Shown here: positions 34,663 to 44,703 of the stretch, piece after piece
How the letters are laid out: the number at the start of each line of letters is the position of its first letter
Position numbering within the stretch: position 1 is the first letter of the stretch
NCBI GenBank assembly: GCA_020851375.1
Contig: JADZCV010000044.1
Coordinates: 1-64,000 of the forward strand
Direction: 5' to 3'
From: Nitrospirota bacterium
Lineage (GTDB): Bacteria; Nitrospirota; 9FT-COMBO-42-15; HDB-SIOI813
DNA: 64,000 bases
Program-made: the position numbers and the translations under genes
Notes under the pieces: model-generated
Seen by the model: the letters and a program-made list of their open reading frames with translations, nothing else
What the model was told of the DNA's origin: nothing
Databases searched by the model: none

Positions 34663-35691
34663 TTAATTCAACTTTTTCTTTAATGCGAGGGACCTCTGAT
34701 ACACGGCTACCGCCCTGTCATGTTCCTCAAAGTTATTGGAAAAGTAGTGTGTACCGTCGTTCCTGGATACGAAGTAGAGATAATCAACATTAGCAGGATA
34801 TAAGGCTGCGCGAATAGACTCTATCGTAGGACTGCCTATTGGACCCGGAGGAAGTCCGCGTTGTAAATACGTGTTGTACGACGATTTAAAGATGAGGTGT
34901 TTCTTCTTGAGATCGCCGTCGAAGTCTTCACCAAGTGCATAGATAACAGTAGGATCGCTTTGTAGAGGCATTTTACGTCTTAATCTGTTATGAAAGACCG
35001 CTGAGATAAGGGTTCGTTCACTCTCTGAACCAAGCTCCTTTTCTATTACTGACGCAAGGGTCACGACCTCCTTTATGCTCATATGCAGTTCAGATGCCCT
35101 GGCTGCCATCTCCGGTGTAAAGAGTTTATTGAACCTCATTATCATCTTTCGTACAATCCTGTCAGGTGAACTGTTTTTGACAAAGTAATAGGTATCCGGG
35201 TAGAGAAATCCCTCAAGGCTGTCTGTTTCTGAATCCAGATTCAGCAAACTGATTAATCCATGATTCCTGGTAAGCTGCCTGAATGTCTCTTTGTCCACAA
35301 GACCCTTGTCCTGCAGTATCTCCCCAATCTGGTCAATCCTGGCCCCAACCGGTATTGTCACCGTACGGTAGTTTACCTTCCCGTTCCTGAAAGATGATAT
35401 AACCTCAAAGAGGCTCATATCAGTAGTAAAAAGATACTCACCTGCCCTGACATCCTTGTCTGACAAGAGAACCCTCCCGGCCAGCATAAATAATGTTTTG
35501 TTTTCAATAATACCTTCTTTCTGAAGATTGGCTGCGATCCACTTTAGTGTCACCCCTTCCGGCACCTCAAATATACGCACCTCAATATTCGAGCTCCTCA
35601 TAGTAAGGAGGCTGCTGTATCCCGCTACAGAAATAAGAACAGCAAGAATCACGGCTGTTCCAATGATAATCCTGAACCGGTTAGATTTCAT
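34663..35691 (-). CDS. mltG: Endolytic murein transglycosylase MltG
   Basis: About 342 residues with one N-terminal membrane helix (about 8-28) and a periplasmic LysM-like plus YceG domain. The catalytic Glu is in LASVIEKELGS; other hallmarks are LQSDPTVIYALG, YNTYLQRGLPPGPIGSPT and YLYFVSRNDGTHYFS. It cuts nascent glycan strands and helps set their length. ATG 35691 is preferred over a codon 15 bases upstream. It follows ruvX, a common neighbour. Confidence 0.95.
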   Translation of the reverse strand: MKSNRFRIIIGTAVILAVLISVAGYSSLLTMRSSNIEVRIFEVPEGVTLKWIAANLQKEGIIENKTLFMLAGRVLLSDKDVRAGEYLFTTDMSLFEVISSFRNGKVNYRTVTIPVGARIDQIGEILQDKGLVDKETFRQLTRNHGLISLLNLDSETDSLEGFLYPDTYYFVKNSSPDRIVRKMIMRFNKLFTPEMAARASELHMSIKEVVTLASVIEKELGSESERTLISAVFHNRLRRKMPLQSDPTVIYALGEDFDGDLKKKHLIFKSSYNTYLQRGLPPGPIGSPTIESIRAALYPANVDYLYFVSRNDGTHYFSNNFEEHDRAVAVYQRSLALKKKLN

Positions 35692-35731
35692 CCGAAATAC
35701 ACCCATTTACTACCAGATCGCAGCGTGGGGA

Positions 35732-36151
35732 TTATCCCCCTTTACCCCTGATGCTCATATAATCCTGCAGTATGACTACAGCCGCCATTTTATCAATAAC
35801 CTTTCCCCTCTTCTTTCTGCTGACATCAGCATCAATTAATACCTTTTCTGCAAAACGGGTGCTCAATCTCTCATCCATAAATATAACGGGAACCGTAACC
35901 ACCTTCTTAAGTTCATCCGTAAATCTGGAAACTTTCTCTCCCTGAATGCCAATAATTCCACTCATCATAACAGGCATACCTACAACAATCTCTTCCACAC
36001 CATAGTCTTCCATGATTTTTTTAATTGTTGCAAAATCTCTGTTCTGATCTGAACGGTGAATAGTGGTAAGGCTGTGGGCTGCTATCCCAAGCTCATCGCT
36101 TATAGCAACCCCAATCCTCTTGTCTCCTACATCCAGGGCAAGGATACGCAT
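35732..36151 (-). CDS. ruvX: Putative Holliday junction resolvase RuvX/YqgF
   Basis: 139-residue RNase H-like protein. MRILALDVGDKRIGVAISD, VVGMPVMMSG and FMDERLSTRFAE give the acidic active site. Assigned to pre-16S rRNA 5' end processing and/or Holliday junction resolution in other bacteria. It lies 15 bases after the phasin-like gene in a long minus-strand run. Confidence 0.92.
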   Translation of the reverse strand: MRILALDVGDKRIGVAISDELGIAAHSLTTIHRSDQNRDFATIKKIMEDYGVEEIVVGMPVMMSGIIGIQGEKVSRFTDELKKVVTVPVIFMDERLSTRFAEKVLIDADVSRKKRGKVIDKMAAVVILQDYMSIRGKGG

Positions 36152-36166
36152 CTGCTATACCGGAAG

Positions 36167-36466
36167 TCAGCGGGATTCTTCCAGGTTCTTTACACGGCTT
36201 GAAAGTTCCTGGACAGTCTTTTCAAGCTTCTCAATATCTCTTTTACCAGGCATTGCCAGCTTATCAAGTGTTTTTTCCACTATAGAGCTGATTTTCCTGT
36301 CTATCTCTTCACTGCTCTTCTCTGCCTTTGCCATCACCTCATTCATCAGCTTCGCCGCATCACTCTGATTCAACTCCCCTTTTTTGACAAGATCATCAAT
36401 AAACTCCTTTGCCCGTTCCTGAGCGCCCAGACCTGCGAGCAACGCCTTACGAATTACATCAAGCAT
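36167..36466 (-). CDS. Phasin-like helical protein
   Basis: 99 residues, almost wholly helical, with a C-terminal coiled coil (REDIEKLEKTVQELSSRVKNLE-type heptads). The N-terminus (IRKALLAGLGAQERAKEFIDDLVKKGELNQSDA) matches small proteins annotated as phasins or PHA-synthesis regulators. There is no PHA synthase here, so granule binding is doubtful. Lies between alaS and ruvX. Confidence 0.65.
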   Translation of the reverse strand: MLDVIRKALLAGLGAQERAKEFIDDLVKKGELNQSDAAKLMNEVMAKAEKSSEEIDRKISSIVEKTLDKLAMPGKRDIEKLEKTVQELSSRVKNLEESR

Positions 36467-36503
36467 AACCGCCTCCTTTTCCGGCCGGCCTTAAAGACCG
36501 GCA

Positions 36504-39134
36504 CTACATTCCTGATATTTTTTTAATAACTTCTGCCACCTTATCCAGCGCCTCATTTAATCCTTCAGGCTTCCTGCCTCCGGCCTGAGCCATGTCCGGC
36601 CTTCCCCCTCCGCGGCCATCCACAAGACCAGCTATCTCGTTTATTATATCACGTGCATTGAATTTATCCGATAGGTCTTTGGTTACCATGACCAGAATAG
36701 CAGCCTTGCCATCCACCTCAGCGCCTACAGACACGATCCCTGAACCTATCCTGGAACGAAGTGAGTCCCCAAAATTTCTTAATTCATCTATGTTCATCCC
36801 TTCAGCCCTTTTAGACAGCACCTTTATACCGGCAACCTCGCGGATTTCAGATGCCACATCCTTTGCCTTTGATGCGGCCAGCATATCTTTCAGTCTTGCC
36901 ATCTCCCTTTCCTGCTCCCTGACTGTTGAGACGAGGCGGATTGTCTTTAAAGCGGCATCTTCACGCACCCCTTTTACGGCCTCACAGACCTCTCCGAATC
37001 TGCTTTCTGTATCTTTTGAATATTTCAAAGACGCCTCGCCTGTCAGCGCCTCTATCCTCCTCACTCCTGAGGCAATCCCGCTCTCTGAAATTATCCTGAT
37101 TACCCCTATGTCTCCTGTTGCCTTACAATGCGTACCGCCGCAAAGCTCCCTGCTAAAGTCCTGAACCTGAACGACCCTGACCTCATTGCCATACTTCTCC
37201 CCAAACAGGGCAGTAGCTCCCCCCTTCAGTGCACTGTCAATATCCATTACATGAGTAACAACCGGGACATTTTCCCTGATCTTCTCATTTAACAAACCTT
37301 CGATATCTTCAACCTCTCCTGCTGTCAGCGGTTTGAAATGTATGAAATCAAACCGGAGCCTGTCCGGCTCCACAAGAGAACCTGCCTGTTTGACATGTCC
37401 TCCGACTATCTGTTTTAAGGCAGCCTGCAGCATATGTGTAGCAGTATGGCTCCTTGCAGTACCCTGCCGCAGTCCTTTATTCACTTTCAGCAGACACTCT
37501 TCTCCAACCTTTACAGCGCCGCTGGTAACCCTGGCTTTACTGATGATAATATCAAGCGGTTTTATAGTATCCGTAATATCCATACTGCCTTCAGGCCCAA
37601 GAGCAACCCCTTTATCGCCAACCTGTCCCCCTGACTCGCCATAAAATGGTGTTTTATCGAACACTATCTCAATCTCATCTCCTGAGACTGCCATTTCAAC
37701 ATTAACCCCGTCTTTTAATATGGCTGCTATTCGTCCGGTTGACTCAATCTGCTCATAACCCGTAAATCCGGTCGAGACCCTGGATTTAAGCGACTGGTAA
37801 ACAGGTTTTATCTTCTCCTGACCCACCCATGACCGCCTCGCCCGCTCCCGCTGCGTTTCCATGGCTTCCTGAAACCCTGCATCATCCAGTACGAGTCCGT
37901 TTTCCCTTGCTATCTCTGCAGTAATATCCAGCGGAAATCCGTAAGTATCATAAAGTTTAAACAGGGTCTCTCCGGGGATCGTCCTGCTTCCCTTCTCCTT
38001 AACCTGACGTATAACATCATCAAGGATCTTCATCCCCTGCTCAAGTGTATTTATAAAACCCTCTTCCTCCCTGTGCGTGACAGTAATGATTATATCCCTG
38101 TTCATATAGAGCTCAGGATAGTGCCCCTTCATCAGGTCTATTGCATGATCCACATTTCTGTACAGGAAGGGTTCATTTATTCCAATAAGCCTTGCATGCC
38201 TTGCACCGCGTCTCATTATCCTCCTGAGCACATAACCACGGCCCTCGTTTGACGGCATAACCCCATCACTTATCAGAAAGGATGCAGCCCTGATATGGTC
38301 GGCAATCACCCTTAATGATACACTGTGCCCGGAGTCATATGACACACCTGACTCCTTTGAAATTGCTCTGATCAGGGGCATAAAAAGGTCAGAGTCATAA
38401 TTACTCCTGACACCCTGCACAACAGCCGTTATCCTCTCAAGCCCCATACCTGTATCAATGGACGGCCGCGGAAGCGGTATAAGTTCTCCGGAGGCCTTTT
38501 TCTCATATTGCATGAATACCAGATTCCAGAGTTCAAGGTATCTGTCACAATCACAGCCAACTGTGCACTCAGGCCTTCCACAACCTGTGCCGGCCCCCTG
38601 GTCAATTATAATCTCTGAACAGGGACCGCACGGACCAGTATCCCCCATCTGCCAGAAGTTATCCTTATCCCCAAGCCGGACAAGCCTGTCCTGCTGAATG
38701 CCTGTCATTGTCTTCCATAAATCATATGCCTCATCATCTTTCTTATACACAGAAACCCACAATTTCTCCTCAGGCAGACCGAGCACCCCCGTCAGAAATT
38801 CCCATCCCATGCTTATGGCCTCTTTTTTGAAATAGTCGCCAAATGAAAAATTACCGAGCATCTCAAAAAAGGTGTGGTGTCTGGCCGTAAACCCGACATT
38901 CTCGAGGTCATTGTGCTTGCCTCCGGCCCTCAGGCACTTCTGAATGGAAACCGCGCGACTGTAACCCCTTTCTTCCTCGCCGGTAAATACCCGTTTGAAC
39001 TGGACCATTCCGGCATTGGTAAACAGGAGCGTCGGGTCATCCTGTGGAATTAAAGAGGAGCTCGTAACTACCGTATGGCCATTTCTTCCGAAATATTCAA
39101 AAAAAGACCTTCTTATGTCAGCCGATGTAATCAT
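36504..39134 (-). CDS. alaS: Alanyl-tRNA synthetase
   Basis: 876 residues, class II. Motif 1 to 3 region at the N-terminus (RSFFEYFGRNGHTVV, FTNAGMVQFK), the editing domain with HTATHMLQAAL and CGGTHCKATGDIG, and the C-Ala domain with GGRPDMAQAGG at the end. It charges tRNA-Ala and clears mischarged Ser or Gly. The start overlaps recX by 17 bases, a usual arrangement. Confidence 0.97.
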   Translation of the reverse strand: MITSADIRRSFFEYFGRNGHTVVTSSSLIPQDDPTLLFTNAGMVQFKRVFTGEEERGYSRAVSIQKCLRAGGKHNDLENVGFTARHHTFFEMLGNFSFGDYFKKEAISMGWEFLTGVLGLPEEKLWVSVYKKDDEAYDLWKTMTGIQQDRLVRLGDKDNFWQMGDTGPCGPCSEIIIDQGAGTGCGRPECTVGCDCDRYLELWNLVFMQYEKKASGELIPLPRPSIDTGMGLERITAVVQGVRSNYDSDLFMPLIRAISKESGVSYDSGHSVSLRVIADHIRAASFLISDGVMPSNEGRGYVLRRIMRRGARHARLIGINEPFLYRNVDHAIDLMKGHYPELYMNRDIIITVTHREEEGFINTLEQGMKILDDVIRQVKEKGSRTIPGETLFKLYDTYGFPLDITAEIARENGLVLDDAGFQEAMETQRERARRSWVGQEKIKPVYQSLKSRVSTGFTGYEQIESTGRIAAILKDGVNVEMAVSGDEIEIVFDKTPFYGESGGQVGDKGVALGPEGSMDITDTIKPLDIIISKARVTSGAVKVGEECLLKVNKGLRQGTARSHTATHMLQAALKQIVGGHVKQAGSLVEPDRLRFDFIHFKPLTAGEVEDIEGLLNEKIRENVPVVTHVMDIDSALKGGATALFGEKYGNEVRVVQVQDFSRELCGGTHCKATGDIGVIRIISESGIASGVRRIEALTGEASLKYSKDTESRFGEVCEAVKGVREDAALKTIRLVSTVREQEREMARLKDMLAASKAKDVASEIREVAGIKVLSKRAEGMNIDELRNFGDSLRSRIGSGIVSVGAEVDGKAAILVMVTKDLSDKFNARDIINEIAGLVDGRGGGRPDMAQAGGRKPEGLNEALDKVAEVIKKISGM

Positions 39135-39603
39135 CCTGTTCTGTCCCTTTCAAAACACCCCTGATAATATCATAAGAAAAACCTCTTCGCCTGAGGTAAT
39201 CTGACAATCTGCGGATCTCCCATTTGTCCAGCGGCAGGGAGCCGGACTTTCTGAGTTTTCTCCCGAGCGCCCGGCGGGCTGTATCAGCCTGTGAATAGTC
39301 ACTTGAAACCTTACACAGCACATCGTCAATTATATCCTTTGCAACTCCCTTCTTCCTGAGTGCAGAGACAATCATCTGATGCCCGGCATTCCTCCTGTTT
39401 ACAGCATCAGAAGCAAACCTCTCAGCGTAACGGCGGTCATCTATGTATCCGAGGGCCTCCATTTCAGCAGTGACATTATCAGCTATTTCTGCTGAATGCC
39501 CATTCCTGAGGAGCCTCTCTTTAAGTTCCCTCTTACTCCTGTCGCACATGCCAAGGAGACGCAGTGCAGTTTCCCGGGCCCTGCTTTTTTCATCACTGCT
39601 CAT
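39118..39603 (-). CDS. recX: Regulatory protein RecX
   Basis: About 161 residues of three-helix repeats (ALRLLGMCDRSKRELKERL, YIDDRRYAERFASDAV, YLRRRGFSYDIIRGVL). It modulates RecA filaments. It lies downstream of pilT and recA, so it is linked to recA though not adjacent. ATG 39603 is used; ATG 39624 would overlap pilT. Neither has an ideal ribosome binding site. Confidence 0.88.
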   Translation of the reverse strand: MSSDEKSRARETALRLLGMCDRSKRELKERLLRNGHSAEIADNVTAEMEALGYIDDRRYAERFASDAVNRRNAGHQMIVSALRKKGVAKDIIDDVLCKVSSDYSQADTARRALGRKLRKSGSLPLDKWEIRRLSDYLRRRGFSYDIIRGVLKGTEQDDYIG

Positions 39604-39611
39604 TGACCGGG

Positions 39612-40709
39612 CTATTTCTCCCATTTCGCGTCGCTGTCAGACTGTATCCCTTTGACCTTCAGCGCAAAATCATCCGGATTGTTGCATCGCATTAATGCCT
39701 CATCATAGGTAACCAGGTTGTCCTTAAACAGTTTGTAGAGAGACTGGTCAAAGGTCTGCATGCCATACTGGGAGGCTCCTGTCGCGATAACGTCATGAAT
39801 CTTTCTTGTCTTGTCCTCATCCAATATGCATTCGCGTATGGTTGCAGTTGCGACCAGGACTTCTACTGCCGGCACCCTTCCCTTTCCGTTAGCCCTTGGC
39901 ACAAGCCTCATGGAGATTACACCTTTGATAACCGATGCAAGCTGGAGGCGTATCTGCTTTTGCTGATAGGGAGGAAATATCCCGATAATCCTGTTTATAG
40001 TCTCAACAGCATCCACTGTATGCAGTGTGCTCAGCACAAGATGTCCTGTCTCTGCCGCCGTAATTGCAGTGGAAATAGTCTCGAAATCCCTCATCTCACC
40101 CACGAGTATTACATCCGGGTCTTGTCTTAAGGCGCTCCTGAGTGCGTTTGCAAATGTGTCGGCATCCTGACCAATCTCCCGCTGGTTTATCAGGCTCTTT
40201 TTGTCCCTGTACAGATATTCAATAGGGTCTTCTATCGTCATGATATGCATCGTCTTGTACGTATTGATATGTTCAATCATTGCCGCAAGCGAAGTGGATT
40301 TACCGCTTCCGGTAGTACCTGTAACCAGGATCAACCCCCTCGGTTCAAGTGCGAGCTTTTCCAGTATCTTCGGCAATCCAAGTTCAGATATGGTCATTAT
40401 CTTCATCGGGATTACACGAAACACCATGCCTACTGAGCCCCGCTGCTGGAACACATTTACCCTGAAACGGCCAAGACCGGATACGCTGTATGAGAGGTCT
40501 ACCTCTTTCCTTTCCACAAAGCGCTTCTTCTGTGAATCACTCATCATGGCAGAAAGAATAGCTATGGCAGACTCCTGTGACACTTTTCCCGCACTCTCGA
40601 GTAAGGTCAGCTCTCCATTAATCCTTACAACAGGATAACTTCCTACTTTGATATGCAGGTCAGATGCATTCTGGTTAACAATAATTGCAAGCAGGTCATT
40701 TATTTCCAT
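39612..40709 (-). CDS. pilT: Type IV pilus retraction ATPase PilT
   Basis: 365 residues, hexameric motor ATPase of the PilT/GspE family. N-terminal PAS-like domain (SDLHIKVGSYPVVRING), Walker A GTTGSGKST near residue 131, Asp and His boxes (TIEDPIEYL, GHLVLSTLHT), and the C-terminal TIRECILDEDKTRKI, a divergent form of the AIRNLIRE retraction motif. It powers pilus retraction. It sits between recA and recX, away from other pil genes. Confidence 0.92.
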   Translation of the reverse strand: MEINDLLAIIVNQNASDLHIKVGSYPVVRINGELTLLESAGKVSQESAIAILSAMMSDSQKKRFVERKEVDLSYSVSGLGRFRVNVFQQRGSVGMVFRVIPMKIMTISELGLPKILEKLALEPRGLILVTGTTGSGKSTSLAAMIEHINTYKTMHIMTIEDPIEYLYRDKKSLINQREIGQDADTFANALRSALRQDPDVILVGEMRDFETISTAITAAETGHLVLSTLHTVDAVETINRIIGIFPPYQQKQIRLQLASVIKGVISMRLVPRANGKGRVPAVEVLVATATIRECILDEDKTRKIHDVIATGASQYGMQTFDQSLYKLFKDNLVTYDEALMRCNNPDDFALKVKGIQSDSDAKWEK

Positions 40710-40712
40710 AAT

Positions 40713-41750
40713 TTATCCCGAACCTTTCTTTTCGGTTGTTTTGGCTTCATTCTTTTGCATGCCGCAGGCCTCTTTAATGCTGACTTCTATGTCCTTTGCC
40801 ATAGGGGCATTGTCCTTCAATGTCTGCCTTGCATTCTCCCTCCCCTGGCCAATCCTGTCGCCCTTGTAGGAATACCATGAACCGCTCTTCTCTATGATTC
40901 CCCTGTCAATTCCAATATCGAGCAGCTCACCCAGCCTTGAGATCCCCTCATTAAACAGGATGTCAAACTCTGCCTGCTTGAACGGAGGGGCGAGTTTATT
41001 TTTCACTATTTTAACGCGAACCCTGTTACCTGTAACATCCTGTCCCTCCTTAATCGTCTCAATCTTTCTGATATCAAGTCTCAGCGATGAGTAGAACTTC
41101 AGTGCATTACCCCCCGTAGTAGTCTCCGGGTTTCCGAACATCACGCCAAGCTTCATCCTTATCTGATTGATGAAGATTACAGTTGTCATGGACTTGCTGA
41201 TGGCGGCAGTCAGCTTTCTCAGCGCCTGGGACATTAGTCTCGCCTGAAGTCCCATGTGAGCATCACCCATCTCCCCTTCAATCTCAGCGCGGGGCACAAG
41301 GGCAGCAACAGAATCCACCACAATAACATCAATAGCCCCGCTTCTGACAAGGGTCTCAGCGATCTCAAGCGCCTGCTCCCCTGTATCAGGCTGGGAAATC
41401 AACAGGTCATCAATGCTGACACCGAGCTTTCTAGCATAACTGACGTCCAGTGCATGCTCGGCATCAATAAACGCAGCAACTCCGCCATTTTTCTGCGCCT
41501 CTGCAATCACGTGAAGGGACAGTGTTGTCTTGCCCGATGACTCAGGACCGAAGATCTCCACAACCCTCCCCCTTGGCATTCCACCCACACCGAGCGCAAT
41601 ATCAAGACCAAGGGACCCTGTAGAAATCACCGCCATATCCGCCAGCGTACCGTCTGTTCCCAGACGCATAATAGCCCCCTTGCCAAATTGCTTCTCAATC
41701 TGTGAAAGGGCCAAATCAAGCGCCTTCATCTTTTGATCTTTCTCACCCAT
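40713..41750 (-). CDS. recA: Recombinase RecA
   Basis: 345 residues. N-terminal polymerisation helix, Walker [37 protein letters not shown]-type L2 loop (read in part), and the C-terminal DNA-gating domain. It drives strand exchange and the SOS response. It overlaps thpR upstream by eight bases. I find no convincing SOS box upstream, as the gene lies inside an operon starting at pgpA. Confidence 0.98.
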   Translation of the reverse strand: MGEKDQKMKALDLALSQIEKQFGKGAIMRLGTDGTLADMAVISTGSLGLDIALGVGGMPRGRVVEIFGPESSGKTTLSLHVIAEAQKNGGVAAFIDAEHALDVSYARKLGVSIDDLLISQPDTGEQALEIAETLVRSGAIDVIVVDSVAALVPRAEIEGEMGDAHMGLQARLMSQALRKLTAAISKSMTTVIFINQIRMKLGVMFGNPETTTGGNALKFYSSLRLDIRKIETIKEGQDVTGNRVRVKIVKNKLAPPFKQAEFDILFNEGISRLGELLDIGIDRGIIEKSGSWYSYKGDRIGQGRENARQTLKDNAPMAKDIEVSIKEACGMQKNEAKTTEKKGSG

Positions 41751-42348
41751 GACCAGTCTCCTTTCTATTGTTCACATATCCTCCTGAATTTAACACAGTG
41801 GAATAAAGATTAGTATACACAGCCCCGGACGGCTTTAAATCACTCTTTATCAGGTGCAGGTTCATGACCTCAAATCTTTCTGGATTAATATCCTTCATAT
41901 CATCAATCAATCCTGACAAATTACCCATACTTCTGTCAGACCGGATGCGCCCAAGTGTTATGTGGGGCGTAAATCTGCGTACTTCTGCGGGGAATCCCAC
42001 CTTCTTTAATTCCTCTTCCACCCGCTTATTAAGTCTCAGGAGTGTGCTGCTGTTGTCCTTCAATCCAATCCAGACCACCCTCGGCCGCTTCATATCAGGG
42101 AACATCCCTATCCCTGAAACAGCAAGTGTAAATGATGATATGCCGTCAACCGCCGCATCCAACGCCTTTTCTATCTTACGGACCCCTGTCTCATCTGTCT
42201 CACCGAAAAACCTGAGTGTAAGGTGCATACCTTCCGGTCTTGTCCAGGAGACATCGGCGCCGGCAGTCTTCAGCCTCTCCTGAATACCTGATATTACAGC
42301 CTTTAATTCTTCCGGCAATGATATTGCTATAAAACAGCGCAACTGCAT
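41743..42348 (-). CDS. thpR: RNA 2',3'-cyclic phosphodiesterase ThpR
   Basis: 201 residues of the 2H phosphoesterase superfamily, with two HxTx motifs: HLTLRF near residue 43 and HITLGR near residue 129. The start [11 protein letters not shown] is typical. Acts on cyclic phosphate RNA ends. The pgpA-pncC-thpR-recA order is common in several phyla. Confidence 0.93.
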   Translation of the reverse strand: MQLRCFIAISLPEELKAVISGIQERLKTAGADVSWTRPEGMHLTLRFFGETDETGVRKIEKALDAAVDGISSFTLAVSGIGMFPDMKRPRVVWIGLKDNSSTLLRLNKRVEEELKKVGFPAEVRRFTPHITLGRIRSDRSMGNLSGLIDDMKDINPERFEVMNLHLIKSDLKPSGAVYTNLYSTVLNSGGYVNNRKETGHG

Positions 42349-42366
42349 TACCCACCCTGCAATTTA

Positions 42367-42870
42367 TTATACAATGACCGGCTCTTCCAGCATCATCCTT
42401 AGCATTTCCAGCGCTGCTTCTGACGCCTGCAGCTTTATAATATCCCTGTCACCGTCAAACCTGAACTCCCTGCACTCTGTATGAACAGACGAGGACAAGG
42501 CAATATATACAAGACCGACAGGTTTTGTTTCCGTTCCACCCGAAGGACCGGCTATGCCTGTGACTCCCACTCCGGCCTCAACTCCCCTTAATTTGCGAAT
42601 ACCCTCGGCCATGGCAACTGCAGTCTGACGGCTCACAGCGCCGTAAGTCCTGATAGTCTCATCAGGGACGCTTAAAAGCGCCCTCTTTGCATCATTGCTA
42701 TAGGAAATAACACCGGCATCAAAATAATCAGAACTCCCCGGAACATTGGTTATCCTGTGCCCAATCAAACCACCTGTGCACGACTCAGCAATTGCCAGCC
42801 GCCATCCCTTCTTTCTGAGCAGCCTGCCTATTATCTCTTCAGCAGACTCCACTCCCGGTTTTAGAGCCAT
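42367..42870 (-). CDS. pncC: Nicotinamide-nucleotide amidase (CinA C-terminal domain)
   Basis: About 167 residues, the stand-alone CinA/PncC domain: LAIAESCTGGLIGHRIT near the N-terminus with active-site Ser and Lys (SNDAKRALL), and GVTGIAGPSGGTETKPVG. It deamidates NMN in pyridine nucleotide recycling. ATG 42870 has GGGG upstream; ATG 42882 is the alternative. Both overlap the pgpA end. Confidence 0.92.
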   Translation of the reverse strand: MALKPGVESAEEIIGRLLRKKGWRLAIAESCTGGLIGHRITNVPGSSDYFDAGVISYSNDAKRALLSVPDETIRTYGAVSRQTAVAMAEGIRKLRGVEAGVGVTGIAGPSGGTETKPVGLVYIALSSSVHTECREFRFDGDRDIIKLQASEAALEMLRMMLEEPVIV

Positions 42871-43340
42871 CCTGTCCCCCATCCGATCAATCTGATAAGA
42901 ATACCGGCATAAACGCCCGCCAGGACATCATCAAGCATTATACCCCATCCGCCCCTTAATTTCTCGTCAATTAATCTGATGGGAAATGGTTTCAGAATAT
43001 CAAAGAAACGGAATGCGGCAAAACCTGCAATCAGCAAACTGACACCCGCCGGGAGAAATAGAAAAGTAAAAAAAACACCGGCAATCTCATCTATTACTAT
43101 GTGTGAGCTGTCTTTTGTCTTATAAATCTTCTCAGCCTCACCGGCAATAAAAACTCCGGCGATGAGAGTAAGTATTAGAATTACAGCATATGCTGTATAC
43201 GAAACATCCCGGAGGAAGAAATAAGCAAGGATTCCCACAAGGCTGCCAACCGTTCCCGGCGCAACCGGGGAGTAGCCTGCGAAGAAACCTGAGGCAAGAA
43301 ACCTGATCAGCAGGTTATAGAATGGCCGCACATAAATCAA
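42861..43340 (-). CDS. pgpA: Phosphatidylglycerophosphatase A
   Basis: 159-residue integral membrane protein with four hydrophobic segments. SGFFAGYSPVAPGTVGS, HIVIDEIAGVF and RFFDILKPFPI are diagnostic. It removes the phosphate of phosphatidylglycerophosphate at the inner membrane. First gene of the recA operon; the 54 bases upstream show no clear promoter boxes. Confidence 0.94.
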   Translation of the reverse strand: MIYVRPFYNLLIRFLASGFFAGYSPVAPGTVGSLVGILAYFFLRDVSYTAYAVILILTLIAGVFIAGEAEKIYKTKDSSHIVIDEIAGVFFTFLFLPAGVSLLIAGFAAFRFFDILKPFPIRLIDEKLRGGWGIMLDDVLAGVYAGILIRLIGWGTGWL

Positions 43341-43394
43341 ATTACAAGACTGATACTATCATTGCATGTCATTGCTGTCAATAAAATTGAAATG

Positions 43395-43754
43395 TTATTC
43401 GCTTAAATACGGCTGCTCAAACCCCTCTGCGTAATCCAGATATGCAAGAGTCATGAAATGCTTATGTTCGTTTAACGATTTAAACTGAATCCCGGCAGCG
43501 TAGAAGTCTTCGAGAGACTTGACCCAGCATACCTTTCCTATTACAACCTCTGTCCTGTCTACCTTATATTCATCAGCAAACAGGAGATTTAGTGCAACCT
43601 CACACCCTACTTCCGGCGGTTTACTACAGTAAGTGGCGATTCCGCTGCGGCTGATATTGACTACTATTGCAGTAATAACCTCATTATGAGGGCACTGAAT
43701 GTCTATCTCTTTTATGAAACTGACCCTTTTGTGCCTTCTCTTGTTAGTGACCAT
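43395..43754 (-). CDS. PilZ domain protein
   Basis: 119 residues, a single PilZ domain. The c-di-GMP motifs are seen: RRHKR (RxxxR) near residue 6 and NISRSG (D/NxSxxG) near residue 33. It should bind cyclic di-GMP, in line with the HD-GYP gene at 3913. It stands 21 bases after recR and could be the tail of the dnaX-ybaB-recR run. Confidence 0.87.
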   Translation of the reverse strand: MVTNKRRHKRVSFIKEIDIQCPHNEVITAIVVNISRSGIATYCSKPPEVGCEVALNLLFADEYKVDRTEVVIGKVCWVKSLEDFYAAGIQFKSLNEHKHFMTLAYLDYAEGFEQPYLSE

Positions 43755-43775
43755 ACTACCCCCTGCAGACAGATG

Positions 43776-44372
43776 TTAAATATCTCTTCGTCCTTCCAGC
43801 GATTTGACAAGGGTAAGTTCATCAGCATATTCGATATCACTTCCAACAGGGATACCGTAAGCTATGCGGGTAACGTGAATGCCCATAGGCTTAATGAGTT
43901 TTGTCAGATACATGGCAGTCGCCTCACCTGCCATATCAGGGTCCATTGCGAGGATAAGTTCTTCAACACCATTCTTCTCCACCCTTTTCAGCAGACTTTC
44001 AATCTTGATATCGTCAGGTCCTATGCCGTCAAGAGGAGACAGGGCGCCCATCATAACATGATACAGCCCCTTGTATCCCCCTGTCCTTTCTATAGTATAA
44101 AGCGTACCGGGCTCTTTTACAACAAGGATCTTGCTCCTGTCCCTTTTTGCATCACGGCATATGACACAGGGGTCATCTTCCGTAATATTGTTGCAGACTG
44201 AGCATAACCTGCTCTTGTCCTTCATATCTATGATTGCCTGCCCTATCGCCTTTGCATCAGGAGCCGGCATCTTCAGCAGAAAAAAGGCAAACCTTTGCGC
44301 TGTCTTCTGTCCAACGCCGGGAAGTTTTTTTAGCTCATCAATAAGCCTGCTAAAGGAGGTAACATTATTCAT
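43776..44372 (-). CDS. recR: Recombination mediator RecR
   Basis: 198 residues: helix-hairpin-helix (KKLPGVGQKTAQRFAF), a four-Cys zinc finger (CSVC...CVIC near residues 57-72), and a TOPRIM domain (ILVVKEPGTLYTIE). Loads RecA at gaps with RecF/RecO. One base after ybaB. Confidence 0.96.
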   Translation of the reverse strand: MNNVTSFSRLIDELKKLPGVGQKTAQRFAFFLLKMPAPDAKAIGQAIIDMKDKSRLCSVCNNITEDDPCVICRDAKRDRSKILVVKEPGTLYTIERTGGYKGLYHVMMGALSPLDGIGPDDIKIESLLKRVEKNGVEELILAMDPDMAGEATAMYLTKLIKPMGIHVTRIAYGIPVGSDIEYADELTLVKSLEGRRDI

Positions 44373-44373
44373 G

Positions 44374-44697
44374 CTACATTAAACCCGGGATATTCAATCC
44401 AAGTCCGCCTGTCATTGCCTTCATCTCATCTGCCAGCATATCACGGCCTTTCTTAAGCGCTTCATTTGCAGCCGCAACAATGAGGTCCTGCAGCATCTCA
44501 ATGTCGTCAGGATTCACAACATCACGTTCGATCTTTACTGACAATACCTCCTGACGTCCGTTTGCCGTGACCGTTACCATTCCGCCGCCGGATGATGCCT
44601 CCACGATCTTACCGGCCGCCTCCTCCTGAACCCTGGCAAGCTGTTCCTGCATCTTCTGAGCCTGCTTCATAATATCCCCGAACATCTTTTTTGACAT
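44374..44697 (-). CDS. ybaB: Nucleoid-associated protein YbaB/EbfC
   Basis: 107 residues: N-terminal helix ([18 protein letters not shown]), a beta hairpin with [20 protein letters not shown], and a C-terminal helix. Dimeric DNA-binding protein. Between dnaX and recR, the usual bacterial order. Confidence 0.95.
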   Translation of the reverse strand: MSKKMFGDIMKQAQKMQEQLARVQEEAAGKIVEASSGGGMVTVTANGRQEVLSVKIERDVVNPDDIEMLQDLIVAAANEALKKGRDMLADEMKAMTGGLGLNIPGLM

Positions 44698-44703
44698 TTA
44701 CCC

